Of a stretch of 64,000 nt of DNA, positions 52,698 to 60,362 are shown in pieces. A program made the translations under genes and the position numbers. The notes below the pieces were generated by a model. That model saw only the letters and a program-made list of their open reading frames with translations, searched no databases and had not been told where the DNA came from. How positions within the stretch are numbered: position 1 is the first letter of the stretch; each line of letters opens with the position of its first letter. Origin of the DNA: Streptomyces sp. MspMP-M5 (GTDB lineage: Bacteria; Actinomycetota; Actinomycetes; Streptomycetales; Streptomycetaceae); contig NZ_KB891888.1 in assembly GCF_000373585.1 (NCBI RefSeq), positions 1 to 64,000 of the forward strand. The letters are read 5' to 3'.

Positions 52698-53855
52698 CTA
52701 CACCCGCTGCCACGCGCCCAACGCCAGGCCCCGTTCCGCACGCTGCCGGGCCACCCGGAGCGCGCCGTCCGCATCGAGGGCCACGAGCACCAGGCGGCCG
52801 CAGGCGTCCACGGCCAGGCCGGGGTGGCCCACGCACTCCTCACCGGTCGGCGTCCACCACACGCCCTCCGCTTCCGCGCCGGTCACGCACGCACCCAGCA
52901 CCGGACGGCCGTCCGCGCCGCGGTGGGCCAGGACCGTGCAGTCGTGGCCGTCGACCTCGGCGCGGGCCACGGCGGTCGGCCCGCCGTCGGACGCGCCGCC
53001 GAGCGCGAGTGTCCCCTCCCCCGGGCGATGGGCGACGATCCCCCCGCCCTCGGCGTCGCTCCAGTAGTACGTGAGCCGCTCCGGGCCGGTCTCCAGCGCG
53101 ACCGCGGAACCCTCGTGCGGCACGGCCGGAATGTCCTCGGCCTGCTCGAAAGCGCCGCGCGGCGCGGGCTGGTACCAGCGCAGCACCGAGGTCTCGGCCG
53201 GCGCCAACAGCTCGACCCGGCCGCCGCCGGTGGCGACCGCGGCCATCACGCCCAGCACCCGCCAACCGCGGATGTCCTCCCACTGCGCCCACTCACCCAC
53301 CGCGGTCTGCCGCCGCGCGGACACACCTCCCCCGGCATTGCGGACGAACACGTGCAGCACCCCGTCGGCGCCCACGGCCGCCGTGGGGACGCCGAGTTGC
53401 GCGGCCGCCGCCGGCTCTTCGTGCGGGTTGTCCACACGTCGCCAGGTGGTGAGGGGGCGTCCCGACTGGAACTGGGTGGCGTGCGCGAGGTCCGCCTCCG
53501 TGCCGCCCTCGGGGTGCGGCCGGACGCACCGCGCCATCAAGTGCACGTATCCGTCGGGTCCCTGGGCGACAGTGAGGTGGTCCGCGTCGGGAAGAGGGAA
53601 GACGTCCGGGCCGCTCCATTCGGGGCCGCCGGGGCGGGTCTCGGTCCAGCGGAGCACAGCTCCGGGGGCCAACGCATAGGCGGTGAGCCGGCCGTCGTTG
53701 CCCCGCAGCAGCCAGCGTCCGGTGGCGGGCCGAGCCGCGGCGAGGGCCGGGACGGCGGGGAGTCGACCGGGGACGGGCCGAGCGGCGGCGCGCCGTGGAG
53801 TGCCGGACGAGGTCGCCCGCTTCCGGCCGGACCTGCGTGCGGACCGCAACCCCAT
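52698..53855 (-). CDS. Stand-alone beta-propeller protein related to the PIG-L C-termini
   Basis: The product is 385 residues. Blades such as NDGRLTAYALAPGAVLRWTE, PDGYVHLMARC, ADGVLHVFVRNAGGGVSAR and VDACGRLVLVALDADGALRVA match the C-terminal propeller of the two PIG-L proteins, including the FVRN-(W/A)G-x-G-VSxR signature. The deacetylase domain is absent, and the 45-residue Arg/Ala/Pro-rich N-terminus has no signal peptide. It could be a glycan-binding lectin-like subunit or a truncated paralogue. ATG 53855 was chosen as the first ATG; the ribosome-binding site is distant. Confidence 0.78.
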   Translation of the reverse strand: MGLRSARRSGRKRATSSGTPRRAAARPVPGRLPAVPALAAARPATGRWLLRGNDGRLTAYALAPGAVLRWTETRPGGPEWSGPDVFPLPDADHLTVAQGPDGYVHLMARCVRPHPEGGTEADLAHATQFQSGRPLTTWRRVDNPHEEPAAAAQLGVPTAAVGADGVLHVFVRNAGGGVSARRQTAVGEWAQWEDIRGWRVLGVMAAVATGGGRVELLAPAETSVLRWYQPAPRGAFEQAEDIPAVPHEGSAVALETGPERLTYYWSDAEGGGIVAHRPGEGTLALGGASDGGPTAVARAEVDGHDCTVLAHRGADGRPVLGACVTGAEAEGVWWTPTGEECVGHPGLAVDACGRLVLVALDADGALRVARQRAERGLALGAWQRV

Positions 53856-54291
53856 CGCTCGCCGCCAACCTTCCGTACTTCCATGCCCTGCAACGCCCAG
53901 GGCCGGTGCGGCAGAGGCTTTTCACTCCACGGGGGCGACCCCTCGTCGCGGCGGGCAGAGCCCACCGACAGCGTCAGCCAGGGGAAGCATCCACCCGCCG
54001 GAACAAGCGCGTTCGCCCGGTACGCCGGACACGGCCCAGGCACGGCCACGTTCCCTGTATGCCACCGACAATACCATTTTGACTGGTAAGGGGTATTGGG
54101 TGCAGGTTTCCTCCGCGAGCGGAAGCGTCTGCCGAGCCTGCATGCCGGTGCCCACCCCAACCGGCAAGGCAAAGGCCCCCGTGCCCGGTGAATCCGTAAC
54201 ACGTATCGCTAGCCAGCGAATTGACGGAGTGTCACAAAAAAACGAAGTCAACTCTCCCGGCAAGGGCGCAAGGCATCACTCCAAGACGGCG

Positions 54292-54323
54292 CCATCGGAC
54301 CGAGCCCCGGCCCGATGGCTCGG
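54292..54323. repeat. Interleaved inverted repeats abutting the -35 box
   Basis: CCATCGG (54292-54298) pairs with CCGATGG (54312-54318), and CCGAGCC (54300-54306) pairs with GGCTCGG (54317-54323). The two dyads interlock and share GG. They end exactly where TTGACA begins. Confidence 0.5.
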
Positions 54324-54352
54324 TTGACATGTCGCTTTCTCCTGTAAAGATT
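54324..54352 (+). promoter_or_regulatory. Candidate promoter of the VCBS protein gene
   Basis: TTGACA (54324-54329) is a perfect vegetative -35 box. AAGATT 17 bp further on (54347-54352) is a fair -10 box. Transcription would start about 60 bp before the GTG at 54422. Confidence 0.5.
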
Positions 54353-54369
54353 GAGTTAATAATAGGTCA

Positions 54370-54389
54370 TCACGCCTTATAGGGCGTGA
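54370..54389 (+). repeat. Leader hairpin
   Basis: TCACGCC and GGCGTGA are perfect 7-bp arms around TTATAG, 33 bp before the GTG start. It lies inside the predicted 5' untranslated leader, so it could act in RNA, or be an operator. Confidence 0.5.
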
Positions 54390-54421
54390 CGCAACCAATG
54401 TCCAAGTAATGGGAGAAGTAC

Positions 54422-55411
54422 GTGGGTTTCCGTCCCGGCCGTAAGCGTGGCCGCGCACTCACCAAGATCGTCACGGCGGCGCTCGCAGCCAGCCTGCTGG
54501 GTGCGGCCGAGGGAACCGCAGTCGCCGACAGCCCCGACCCCGTTCCGGCGCCTTTGCAGAACATCCGACCCGAGGCGCTGAAGCTGACCGTTCCCTGGGC
54601 CGCCAAGGGCAAGACCCCGAACGCCCCCGAAAGCCGCATGGCCGCATCCGCGCCCGCCGCCCCGGGCCCGGCGGGCGTCCCGTCCTTCCACTTCTCGGGC
54701 GTATCGCGTGGCGGCAACCTCTACCAGCAGCTGCCGAACGGCAACGGCTTCGAGCCGCGCACCCTCGTGGGGCCCGGCTGGGACGTCTTCAAGGCCGCAC
54801 AGAACGTCGACCGCGACAAGGACGGTTTCGCCGACGGGCTCTACACCTGGGGCACCGACGGCAACCTGCGCTTCACGTCCCCGAAGAACGAGTTCGAGAC
54901 CGAGACCGTTCTGGTCGGCGGGGGCTGGAACATCTACGACAAGGTCCTCTCTCCGGGGGACCTCGGGGGTGGCACGGAGCCCGACATCATGGCCGTCGAC
55001 AAGGCGGGCGTGATGTACGTCTACCTCGCCTACTCCGACGGCAAGCTGACCGACCGGGTCAAGATCGGCGGCGGCTGGGACCAGTACACCCAGATAGCCG
55101 GCCAGGGCGACCTCACCGGTGACGGCAAGGCCGACATCGTCGCTCGCGACAAGTCGGGAGTCCTGTGGCTCTACAAGGGCACCGGAAACTGGCGGACCCC
55201 TTTCGAGGCCCGCCAGAAGATCGGCGGCGGCTGGAACGCCTACGACTACCTGCTCTCCACCGGTGATGTGAACGGCGACGGCAACGCGGACCTACTGGCC
55301 CGCACCCCCAGCGGCGACCTGATGCTGTGCAAGGGCAACGGCACCACCGCGCCGTACGACAGGCCGGTCAAGATCGGCTGGAACTACGACACCTACCGCC
55401 TGATGTTCTGA
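54422..55411 (+). CDS. Secreted VCBS/FG-GAP repeat protein
   Basis: The product is 329 residues from GTG 54422 (GGGAGAAG upstream). A signal peptide (LTKIVTAALAASLLGAAEGTAVA) is followed by a Pro-rich stretch. Then come calcium-binding FG-GAP/VCBS blades: VDRDKDGFADGLYTW, DLTGDGKADIVARDKSG and DVNGDGNADLLARTPSG, with the recurring strand V-x-I-GGGWxxY between them. It is an extracellular beta-propeller, probably an adhesin or enzyme scaffold. A strong terminator follows at 55433-55476. Confidence 0.9.
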   Translation: MGFRPGRKRGRALTKIVTAALAASLLGAAEGTAVADSPDPVPAPLQNIRPEALKLTVPWAAKGKTPNAPESRMAASAPAAPGPAGVPSFHFSGVSRGGNLYQQLPNGNGFEPRTLVGPGWDVFKAAQNVDRDKDGFADGLYTWGTDGNLRFTSPKNEFETETVLVGGGWNIYDKVLSPGDLGGGTEPDIMAVDKAGVMYVYLAYSDGKLTDRVKIGGGWDQYTQIAGQGDLTGDGKADIVARDKSGVLWLYKGTGNWRTPFEARQKIGGGWNAYDYLLSTGDVNGDGNADLLARTPSGDLMLCKGNGTTAPYDRPVKIGWNYDTYRLMF

Positions 55412-55432
55412 CGTCCCATCGCCCCACTGCCG

Positions 55433-55476
55433 GCGCAGGGGGCCGCACTCCCTCCGAGGAGTACGGCCCCCTGCGC
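55433..55476 (+). terminator. Strong hairpin terminator after the VCBS gene
   Basis: Perfect 13-bp arms GCGCAGGGGGCCG (55433-55445) and CGGCCCCCTGCGC (55464-55476) lie 21 bp after the stop. Confidence 0.8.
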
Positions 55477-56086
55477 TCGAGTACGGCGGGCCGCGTCCTG
55501 CCTGGATTCATCGAGCCCCGCGCCGGGGAAGCGGCAGATCCCACCCCGCCGGGCATCCCATGCAGGCTCATGTGCGTCATGTCACCCCATTCCGATCAAG
55601 ATTTGATAAAGAGTCGCTTTTCTTTGTGATTGCCCGTCAGTTGCCGCCAACCCCTGTGGCTGTGGGCCAGAGGGCCACCTCCGGAGGCGTGACCGGCCTC
55701 TTCGAGCCGGCACACGGGCATTGAATCTCTTGGTCAAGACCTGATACTTACTTAATCAGACATTTACGGATACTGCCCGCCATCAACGGGCGTCGCTCAG
55801 CAGGGGATTCGACCAGTCATGACCGTGGAGGCCGGGCCTGCATCTCCTGCTTCGGGCGCTGTTCAGGAGCGGTCAGGCCGGTCCCGCCCCGTGTCCTGCT
55901 TCCGCATTCCCGGCCTCGCCTCGCGCCCGGTTCTGCCGGCGGCCTGAGAAGGCCGGGTCGGAAGCGGCAGCTGCCCCTCAAACAACCGTCGACCGACGGC
56001 AATCGACATCTCCGAGTTGCGTTTCCGTCTGCCCACAACACACCGGGCCGCGCCCACGAGACGCTGGAAGGGTTACTGAACACAGA
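55477..56086. other. Intergenic region ahead of the ALF-repeat run
   Basis: There is no supported gene. The part from 55590 to 55780 is AT-rich and contains short dyads (TCTTG-GT-CAAGA and CTGAT-N9-ATCAG near 55728-55760) that probably belong to the promoter of the 56087 gene. Confidence 0.5.
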
Positions 56087-57676
56087 ATGGACAAGAGCCG
56101 CACCAACAACGCGGGAATGCGGAGGGCCCTCACGCGGGGGATCGTGACCGCCACCGCGCTCGCGGCGGTCACCGGCGTGGCCGCACCGGTCTCCTTTGCC
56201 GCACCGACGGACTCGGTGGCCCAGGCAGGGGCGATCGGGACCGACGAAATGCAGCGTGTGAAGGCCGCGGGCGTGGTGGGCCTCGACCCGAGCCCCGACA
56301 TGATGATCCTCAGCGACAGCGACTTCATCCACGCGCTGTGGCAGAAGGCCAGGGATGCCGGCGATCCCCAGCGAGCGGTGCGTATTGCCGCTGAGGAAGT
56401 CATGATGGTCGGCACCTCGGCCGAGGATCAGATTCGCTTCATCACCACCGGCATCCACGAAGCGCACAAGGTCGACAAGCAGCGGGAAGTGGACGAGGCC
56501 GCTGCCGGCCGTGCGGCACGGACGGCCAAGCAGCAGGTCCTGATCAAGATCGGCATAACGGTCACCCCGGAATTGCTGGGGCTCAGTGACGACAATTTCA
56601 TCCGGGCCGTCATGAAGAACCCCGCTTCCGGCCAGGAGGTGAGGGACGCGGCCGCCCGCGCATTGGCCGGTGATGCCGCATCCTGGCAGGCGTTCATCGC
56701 CACCGGCGCGGGTGAGGCCCGCGACCGCGACGTGGCCAACGAGCTGAAGGAGAAGGCGGAGAAGGAGGCCGAGGAACTCAGGCACCGCGAGGACCTGAAG
56801 GACCGCAAGAGCACCGTGACGCTGTTCACGTCGCGCTTCGACATCACGTTCCCCGACTCCGTCCTCGACCTCACCGACGACAACTTCATCCGCGAACTCC
56901 TGCGCCGCACCCCCACCGAACACCAGCACTCCGAGCTCTACGTCGCGGCCCAGCGGGCCGTGCTCAGCTCCAACCCGGCGGACTGGAAGGAATTCCTTCA
57001 CGTCGGCGCCGTGCAAGCCAACAATCTCGACTACGAGAACGCCCGCAAGAAGCGGGCCGCCGACGACCGTAGGGCGGCGCTGCAGATCCAGGCCCGCGCC
57101 GAGAAGACCGGGGTCCACCCCGGCCTGGTCGCCGCGGCGAAGAAGGCGCTGGCCGGGAGCGACGAGGACGTCGTGCGGTTCCTCCAGACAGGCCACACCC
57201 GCGCCCTGCGGCAGTCCCTCCAGGCGAGCAACGCCCAACTCGCCGGCTGGTACGTCCGCCAGTCCGACGCCGACAAGGGAGAGGCGTTCCTCGCCCCCGT
57301 CAACGGCAAGGGAAAGCAGGCCGACCGCGAGGACGCCACCTGGAGCGTCGTGCCCGCCCTCGGCGGCCAGAGCGGTTGCTACTCGTTCGAGTCGTCCCGC
57401 AAGCCCGGCTACTACCTGATGCAGAAGGACCTCCGGGTCCGACTGGCCGCCGACGACAAGAGCGAAGCATTCCGCAAGGACGCCACCTGGTGCGCCCGCA
57501 AGGGCCTGACCGGTTCCGGTACGTCCTTCGAGTCGGCCGGCAAGCCGGGGCACTGGCTGCGGCAGTTCCAGGGCGATCTCTACGCGGCCGACAAGAGCGG
57601 CAAGCACCGCTACGAAGCCGAGAAGGACTTCGCCCAGGACGCCACCTGGAAGATCTCCGCCCCGCTCGCGCGCTGA
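56087..57676 (+). CDS. Secreted ALF-repeat protein with C-terminal AbfB domain
   Basis: The product is 529 residues. A signal peptide (to about AAPVSFA, residue 38) is followed by helical ALF-type repeats of about 60-70 residues. Each has a D-x-x-F-I-[H/R]-x-[L/V] stretch and an A-[A/R]-x-A-[L]-x-G-x-x-x-x-x-x-x-F-[I/L]-x-x-G motif (for example ALAGSDEDVVRFLQTGHTRAL). The last 140 residues form an arabinofuranosidase-B-like beta-trefoil (SFESSRKPGYYLMQKD, SFESAGKPGHWLRQFQGDLY), a carbohydrate-binding module without a catalytic domain. It is the first gene of a co-oriented run reaching the window edge. Confidence 0.87.
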   Translation: MDKSRTNNAGMRRALTRGIVTATALAAVTGVAAPVSFAAPTDSVAQAGAIGTDEMQRVKAAGVVGLDPSPDMMILSDSDFIHALWQKARDAGDPQRAVRIAAEEVMMVGTSAEDQIRFITTGIHEAHKVDKQREVDEAAAGRAARTAKQQVLIKIGITVTPELLGLSDDNFIRAVMKNPASGQEVRDAAARALAGDAASWQAFIATGAGEARDRDVANELKEKAEKEAEELRHREDLKDRKSTVTLFTSRFDITFPDSVLDLTDDNFIRELLRRTPTEHQHSELYVAAQRAVLSSNPADWKEFLHVGAVQANNLDYENARKKRAADDRRAALQIQARAEKTGVHPGLVAAAKKALAGSDEDVVRFLQTGHTRALRQSLQASNAQLAGWYVRQSDADKGEAFLAPVNGKGKQADREDATWSVVPALGGQSGCYSFESSRKPGYYLMQKDLRVRLAADDKSEAFRKDATWCARKGLTGSGTSFESAGKPGHWLRQFQGDLYAADKSGKHRYEAEKDFAQDATWKISAPLAR

Positions 57677-57735
57677 CGCACCGCCCGGCGAACCCACTCC
57701 TCTCCTCAAGAAGCAAGAAGGACGGAACACCCCCC

Positions 57736-58290
57736 ATGTCTCGGACAACCCGAGCCGCGCTGGCCATCGCCGCCGGCGTCACCGCGCTGGCCGGCAGCGT
57801 CACCACGGCACACGCGGACGAGGCCAAGCCCCGCGCCGCCGCCGTCCAGTCGACGGTCGTCCAGCTGCAGGCGGCCCACAGCGGACAGTGCCTCACCATC
57901 GCCGACGGCAGCTTCCGCAACGGCGCCAACGCGGTGCAGTCGAAGTGCGCCGACGGGGCGGACAACCAGCTCTTCGAACTGGTCTCCACCGGTTCGGCGA
58001 CCTTCGAGGTACGGGCCAAGCACAGCGGCAAGTGCCTGGAAGTGGAGAACAGCGGCACCCAGGCCGGCGCCAACGTCCAGCAGTGGTGGTGCGTCGACGG
58101 CAGCCAGATGCGCTGGCGTCTGGTGATGGTCGACATCGTCAAGGAGCTCTACGAGCTGCGGCCCACGCACACGGACCTGCGCTGCCTGGACATCAAGGAC
58201 GCCAGTCTCAAGGAAGGCGCCAACGCGCAGAGCTGGTACTGCAACGGCAGCAACGCCCAGCGCTGGCAGCTCAAGCCCGCCAAGGTCTGA
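57736..58290 (+). CDS. Secreted ricin-type beta-trefoil lectin (1)
   Basis: The product is 184 residues. A signal peptide (MSRTTRAALAIAAGVTALAG, to THA) precedes one ricin B-type beta-trefoil with three Q-x-W-like repeats and paired Cys: HSGQCLTIAD, HSGKCLEVENSGTQAGANVQQW and RCLDIKDASLKEGANAQSW. There is no enzyme domain. It should bind extracellular sugars. Its middle repeat is nearly identical to that of the next gene, indicating a tandem duplication. AAGAAGGACGGA precedes ATG 57736. Confidence 0.9.
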   Translation: MSRTTRAALAIAAGVTALAGSVTTAHADEAKPRAAAVQSTVVQLQAAHSGQCLTIADGSFRNGANAVQSKCADGADNQLFELVSTGSATFEVRAKHSGKCLEVENSGTQAGANVQQWWCVDGSQMRWRLVMVDIVKELYELRPTHTDLRCLDIKDASLKEGANAQSWYCNGSNAQRWQLKPAKV

Positions 58291-58304
58291 CCTCGCCCGC
58301 GTCC

Positions 58305-58340
58305 GCCGAGCCGGTCACCGCCCCTCGTGACCGGCTCGGC
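58305..58340 (+). terminator. Hairpin between the two lectin genes
   Basis: Perfect 14-bp arms GCCGAGCCGGTCAC (58305-58318) and GTGACCGGCTCGGC (58327-58340) with an 8-base loop lie 14 bp after the first lectin stop. It may attenuate rather than end transcription, since the next gene is co-oriented and close. Confidence 0.7.
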
Positions 58341-58408
58341 ACCGCCGGGCAACGCCCCGCGCCCGCCCCTCCGGGCTCCCCACCCATCGAGAAGAAACGG
58401 ACTTCCAG

Positions 58409-59089
58409 ATGTCTCGGACCATCCGAGCCGCCCTGGCCATCGCCTGCAGCGTTGCCGCACTGACCGCCGGCGCGACCACCGCCTACGCGAGCGGAAGCGA
58501 TTCCGCCAAGGACAGTGCCAAGGCCGCCCTTGCGGCGGCGTCCAAGGCGGCCGGCAAGGACTCCGCCGCGGACGCCGCCGCCAAGGCCGCCGAGGCCGCC
58601 CGCGAGGCCACCAACAGGGCCCGGACCGCCAAGGACGCCGCCTCGGACAAGGGCGACACCGTTCGGCTCCAGCTCCCGCACAGCGGCAAGTGCCTCGGCA
58701 TCGACTCCGCCAGCAAGGACAACGGCGCGGCCGCACTGCAGTGGACGTGCAACGAAGGCCAGGCACAGCAGTGGCGCGCCATCCCCACCGTCGACTCCTC
58801 CTACGTGCTGCGCAACGAGTACAGCGGCAAGTGCCTGGAGGTGGAGAACAGCGGCACCCAGGCCGGTGCCCGTGTCCAGCAGTGGGGCTGCAGCGGCGGC
58901 GGTGCCCAGCTGCGCTGGCGGATGGTCCTCGTCGATCCCGTCAACAAGCTCTACCAGCTGCGCCCCATGCACACCCCGGATCGCTGCCTGGACATCGACC
59001 ACGGCAAGCAGGACGACGGCGCCAAGGCCCAGCAGTGGTACTGCAACCAGACCGAGGCGCAGCTGTGGCGGGTTCTGCCGGTCAAGTGA
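58409..59089 (+). CDS. Secreted ricin-type beta-trefoil lectin (2) with Ala-rich stalk
   Basis: The product is 226 residues. The signal peptide is like that of lectin 1 (MSRTIRAALAIACSVAALTAG). It is followed by a 50-residue Ala/Lys/Asp helical stalk (about 30-80) that lectin 1 lacks, then the trefoil (HSGKCLGIDSASKDNGAAALQW, YSGKCLEVENSGTQAGARVQQW, RCLDIDHGKQDDGAKAQQW). The stalk resembles the coiled-coil of the giant protein downstream. It is probably a tandem duplicate of lectin 1 that gained a spacer. Confidence 0.9.
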   Translation: MSRTIRAALAIACSVAALTAGATTAYASGSDSAKDSAKAALAAASKAAGKDSAADAAAKAAEAAREATNRARTAKDAASDKGDTVRLQLPHSGKCLGIDSASKDNGAAALQWTCNEGQAQQWRAIPTVDSSYVLRNEYSGKCLEVENSGTQAGARVQQWGCSGGGAQLRWRMVLVDPVNKLYQLRPMHTPDRCLDIDHGKQDDGAKAQQWYCNQTEAQLWRVLPVK

Positions 59090-59135
59090 CCTCTCGATCA
59101 GCGCAATGGAATCCTCCGATCTCGAAAGGCCAACA

Positions 59136-60239
59136 GTGAGCCGTAAGTTGTGGGTCGCGCAGGCAGTGACGGCGGGCCTGCTGGCCGGTGGGGCCGCCGT
59201 CACGACGGTGACACCCGCCTGGGCCGACGCCCCGGTGCCCGCCGTCGTCTCGGCCGACCAGGCGGCGAAGCAGGACATGTCCGCCAGGGCCGCGGCGGCC
59301 GAGGAGGCGCGCAACTACGTCCACCGGCTGGCGATGTCGGGTATGCCTGCCGAGATCCGCGCCTCCGCGTGGAACGCGCTGCTCAACTCCCGTGGGGACG
59401 AGGCGATCGCGGAGTGGCTGGCGCCCGGCGGCGGCTACGACTACGCCAAGCAGCGGCTGCGGGACACCCGGGCCCGGAACAAGGCGTTCTGCGCACGGGT
59501 CGTCCAGACCCACACCGCCGAGTTCTCCCCGGCGGCACGCGCCGCGGCCGCCCGTGCGTTGAAGGGCACGGACGCGGACCGGGCTGCGTTCGTGCGGACC
59601 GGGTACGCCGAGGCGCTGCAGCGCGACCGGGCCAGCCGTGAGGCGGACGGCCAGCGCAAGCTGGAAGTCGCCAACAGGGACCGTGAGTACGTCCGTTCGG
59701 TCGCCGAGACCGACTCGGGCGAGCAGGTACGGGTGGCCGCCCAGTGGGCGCTGCGGCCCGGCGCGACCGACGCGGACATCGCGGAATTCTTCGGCTACGG
59801 CTGGGTGAACGGGGCGACCCTGGACCTGGAGAGCCGCCGGCTGCGGAACGCGGACGCGGAGCGGGTGCGGCACAACACCCTGTCCCGTCTGATCAAGCAG
59901 GCGGAGGAGGCCGAGGCCGCGGTGAACGGCGCGGTCGACGCGGCGAAGGCCAGGGCCGAGGCCGAACGTGCCTGGCAGGCGGTCGGCGAACACGCGGGCG
60001 CCGCGCAGAAGGCATGGCTGGCCGAGCAGGCCGCCGCCAAGACCCAGGCGGAGAACTGGAAGCACGTCGCCCAGCGCGCCAAGGAAGCCGCGGACGGGAT
60101 CTGGAAGAGCATCGCCGACCCGGCCGAGTCCACCGGGGACGCCTGGGCCGAGGAACAGGCACAGGCGGTCGAGACCGCCCGCTTCTGGCAGGACATGTAC
60201 GACCGCGCCCAGGCATCCGAGAGCCGCGTCAAGGGCTGA
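59136..60239 (+). CDS. Secreted ALF-repeat protein
   Basis: The product is 367 residues from GTG 59136, which has GAAAGG 7 bases upstream; an ATG at 59106 is less likely. The signal peptide runs to about PAWA. Four ALF-type helical repeats follow (SAWNALLNSRGDEAIAEWLAPGGGYDYA; AAARALKGTDADRAAFVRTGYAEAL; AAQWALRPGATDADIAEFFGYG). The C-terminal 130 residues are a charged coiled coil with Trp-rich positions. There is no toxin or enzyme motif. It is followed by a strong hairpin. Confidence 0.85.
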   Translation: MSRKLWVAQAVTAGLLAGGAAVTTVTPAWADAPVPAVVSADQAAKQDMSARAAAAEEARNYVHRLAMSGMPAEIRASAWNALLNSRGDEAIAEWLAPGGGYDYAKQRLRDTRARNKAFCARVVQTHTAEFSPAARAAAARALKGTDADRAAFVRTGYAEALQRDRASREADGQRKLEVANRDREYVRSVAETDSGEQVRVAAQWALRPGATDADIAEFFGYGWVNGATLDLESRRLRNADAERVRHNTLSRLIKQAEEAEAAVNGAVDAAKARAEAERAWQAVGEHAGAAQKAWLAEQAAAKTQAENWKHVAQRAKEAADGIWKSIADPAESTGDAWAEEQAQAVETARFWQDMYDRAQASESRVKG

Positions 60240-60253
60240 CCTTCCCAGTCGTT

Positions 60254-60283
60254 CAGCCGGCGCGCGGCCGTGCGCGCCGGCTG
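60254..60283 (+). terminator. Hairpin terminator after the ALF-repeat gene
   Basis: Perfect 12-bp arms CAGCCGGCGCGC (60254-60265) and GCGCGCCGGCTG (60272-60283) with a 6-base loop lie 14 bp after the stop. Confidence 0.8.
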
Positions 60284-60362
60284 ATGCCCCCTGCCCTGCT
60301 CCCACATGCAGGCAGGGGATTTTTCTATACATCCAACTCATCCCAATTGGGGGTTTCTTTCC

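Larger units (their letters stand above)
53856..54421. other. Intergenic region with promoter signals for the VCBS gene
   Basis: The 566-bp stretch has no supported gene. It contains the solo-propeller promoter on the minus strand and, at the right end, inverted repeats, a TTGACA box and a leader hairpin ahead of the gene at 54422. Confidence 0.55.

Noticed and set aside
54292..54323. Riboswitch or RNA pseudoknot
   Set aside because: The dyads lie upstream of the predicted transcription start, so a DNA operator is more likely than an RNA element.
55817..57748. A 643-codon minus-strand frame under the ALF-AbfB gene
   Set aside because: Shadow of a clear secreted ALF-repeat protein on the plus strand.
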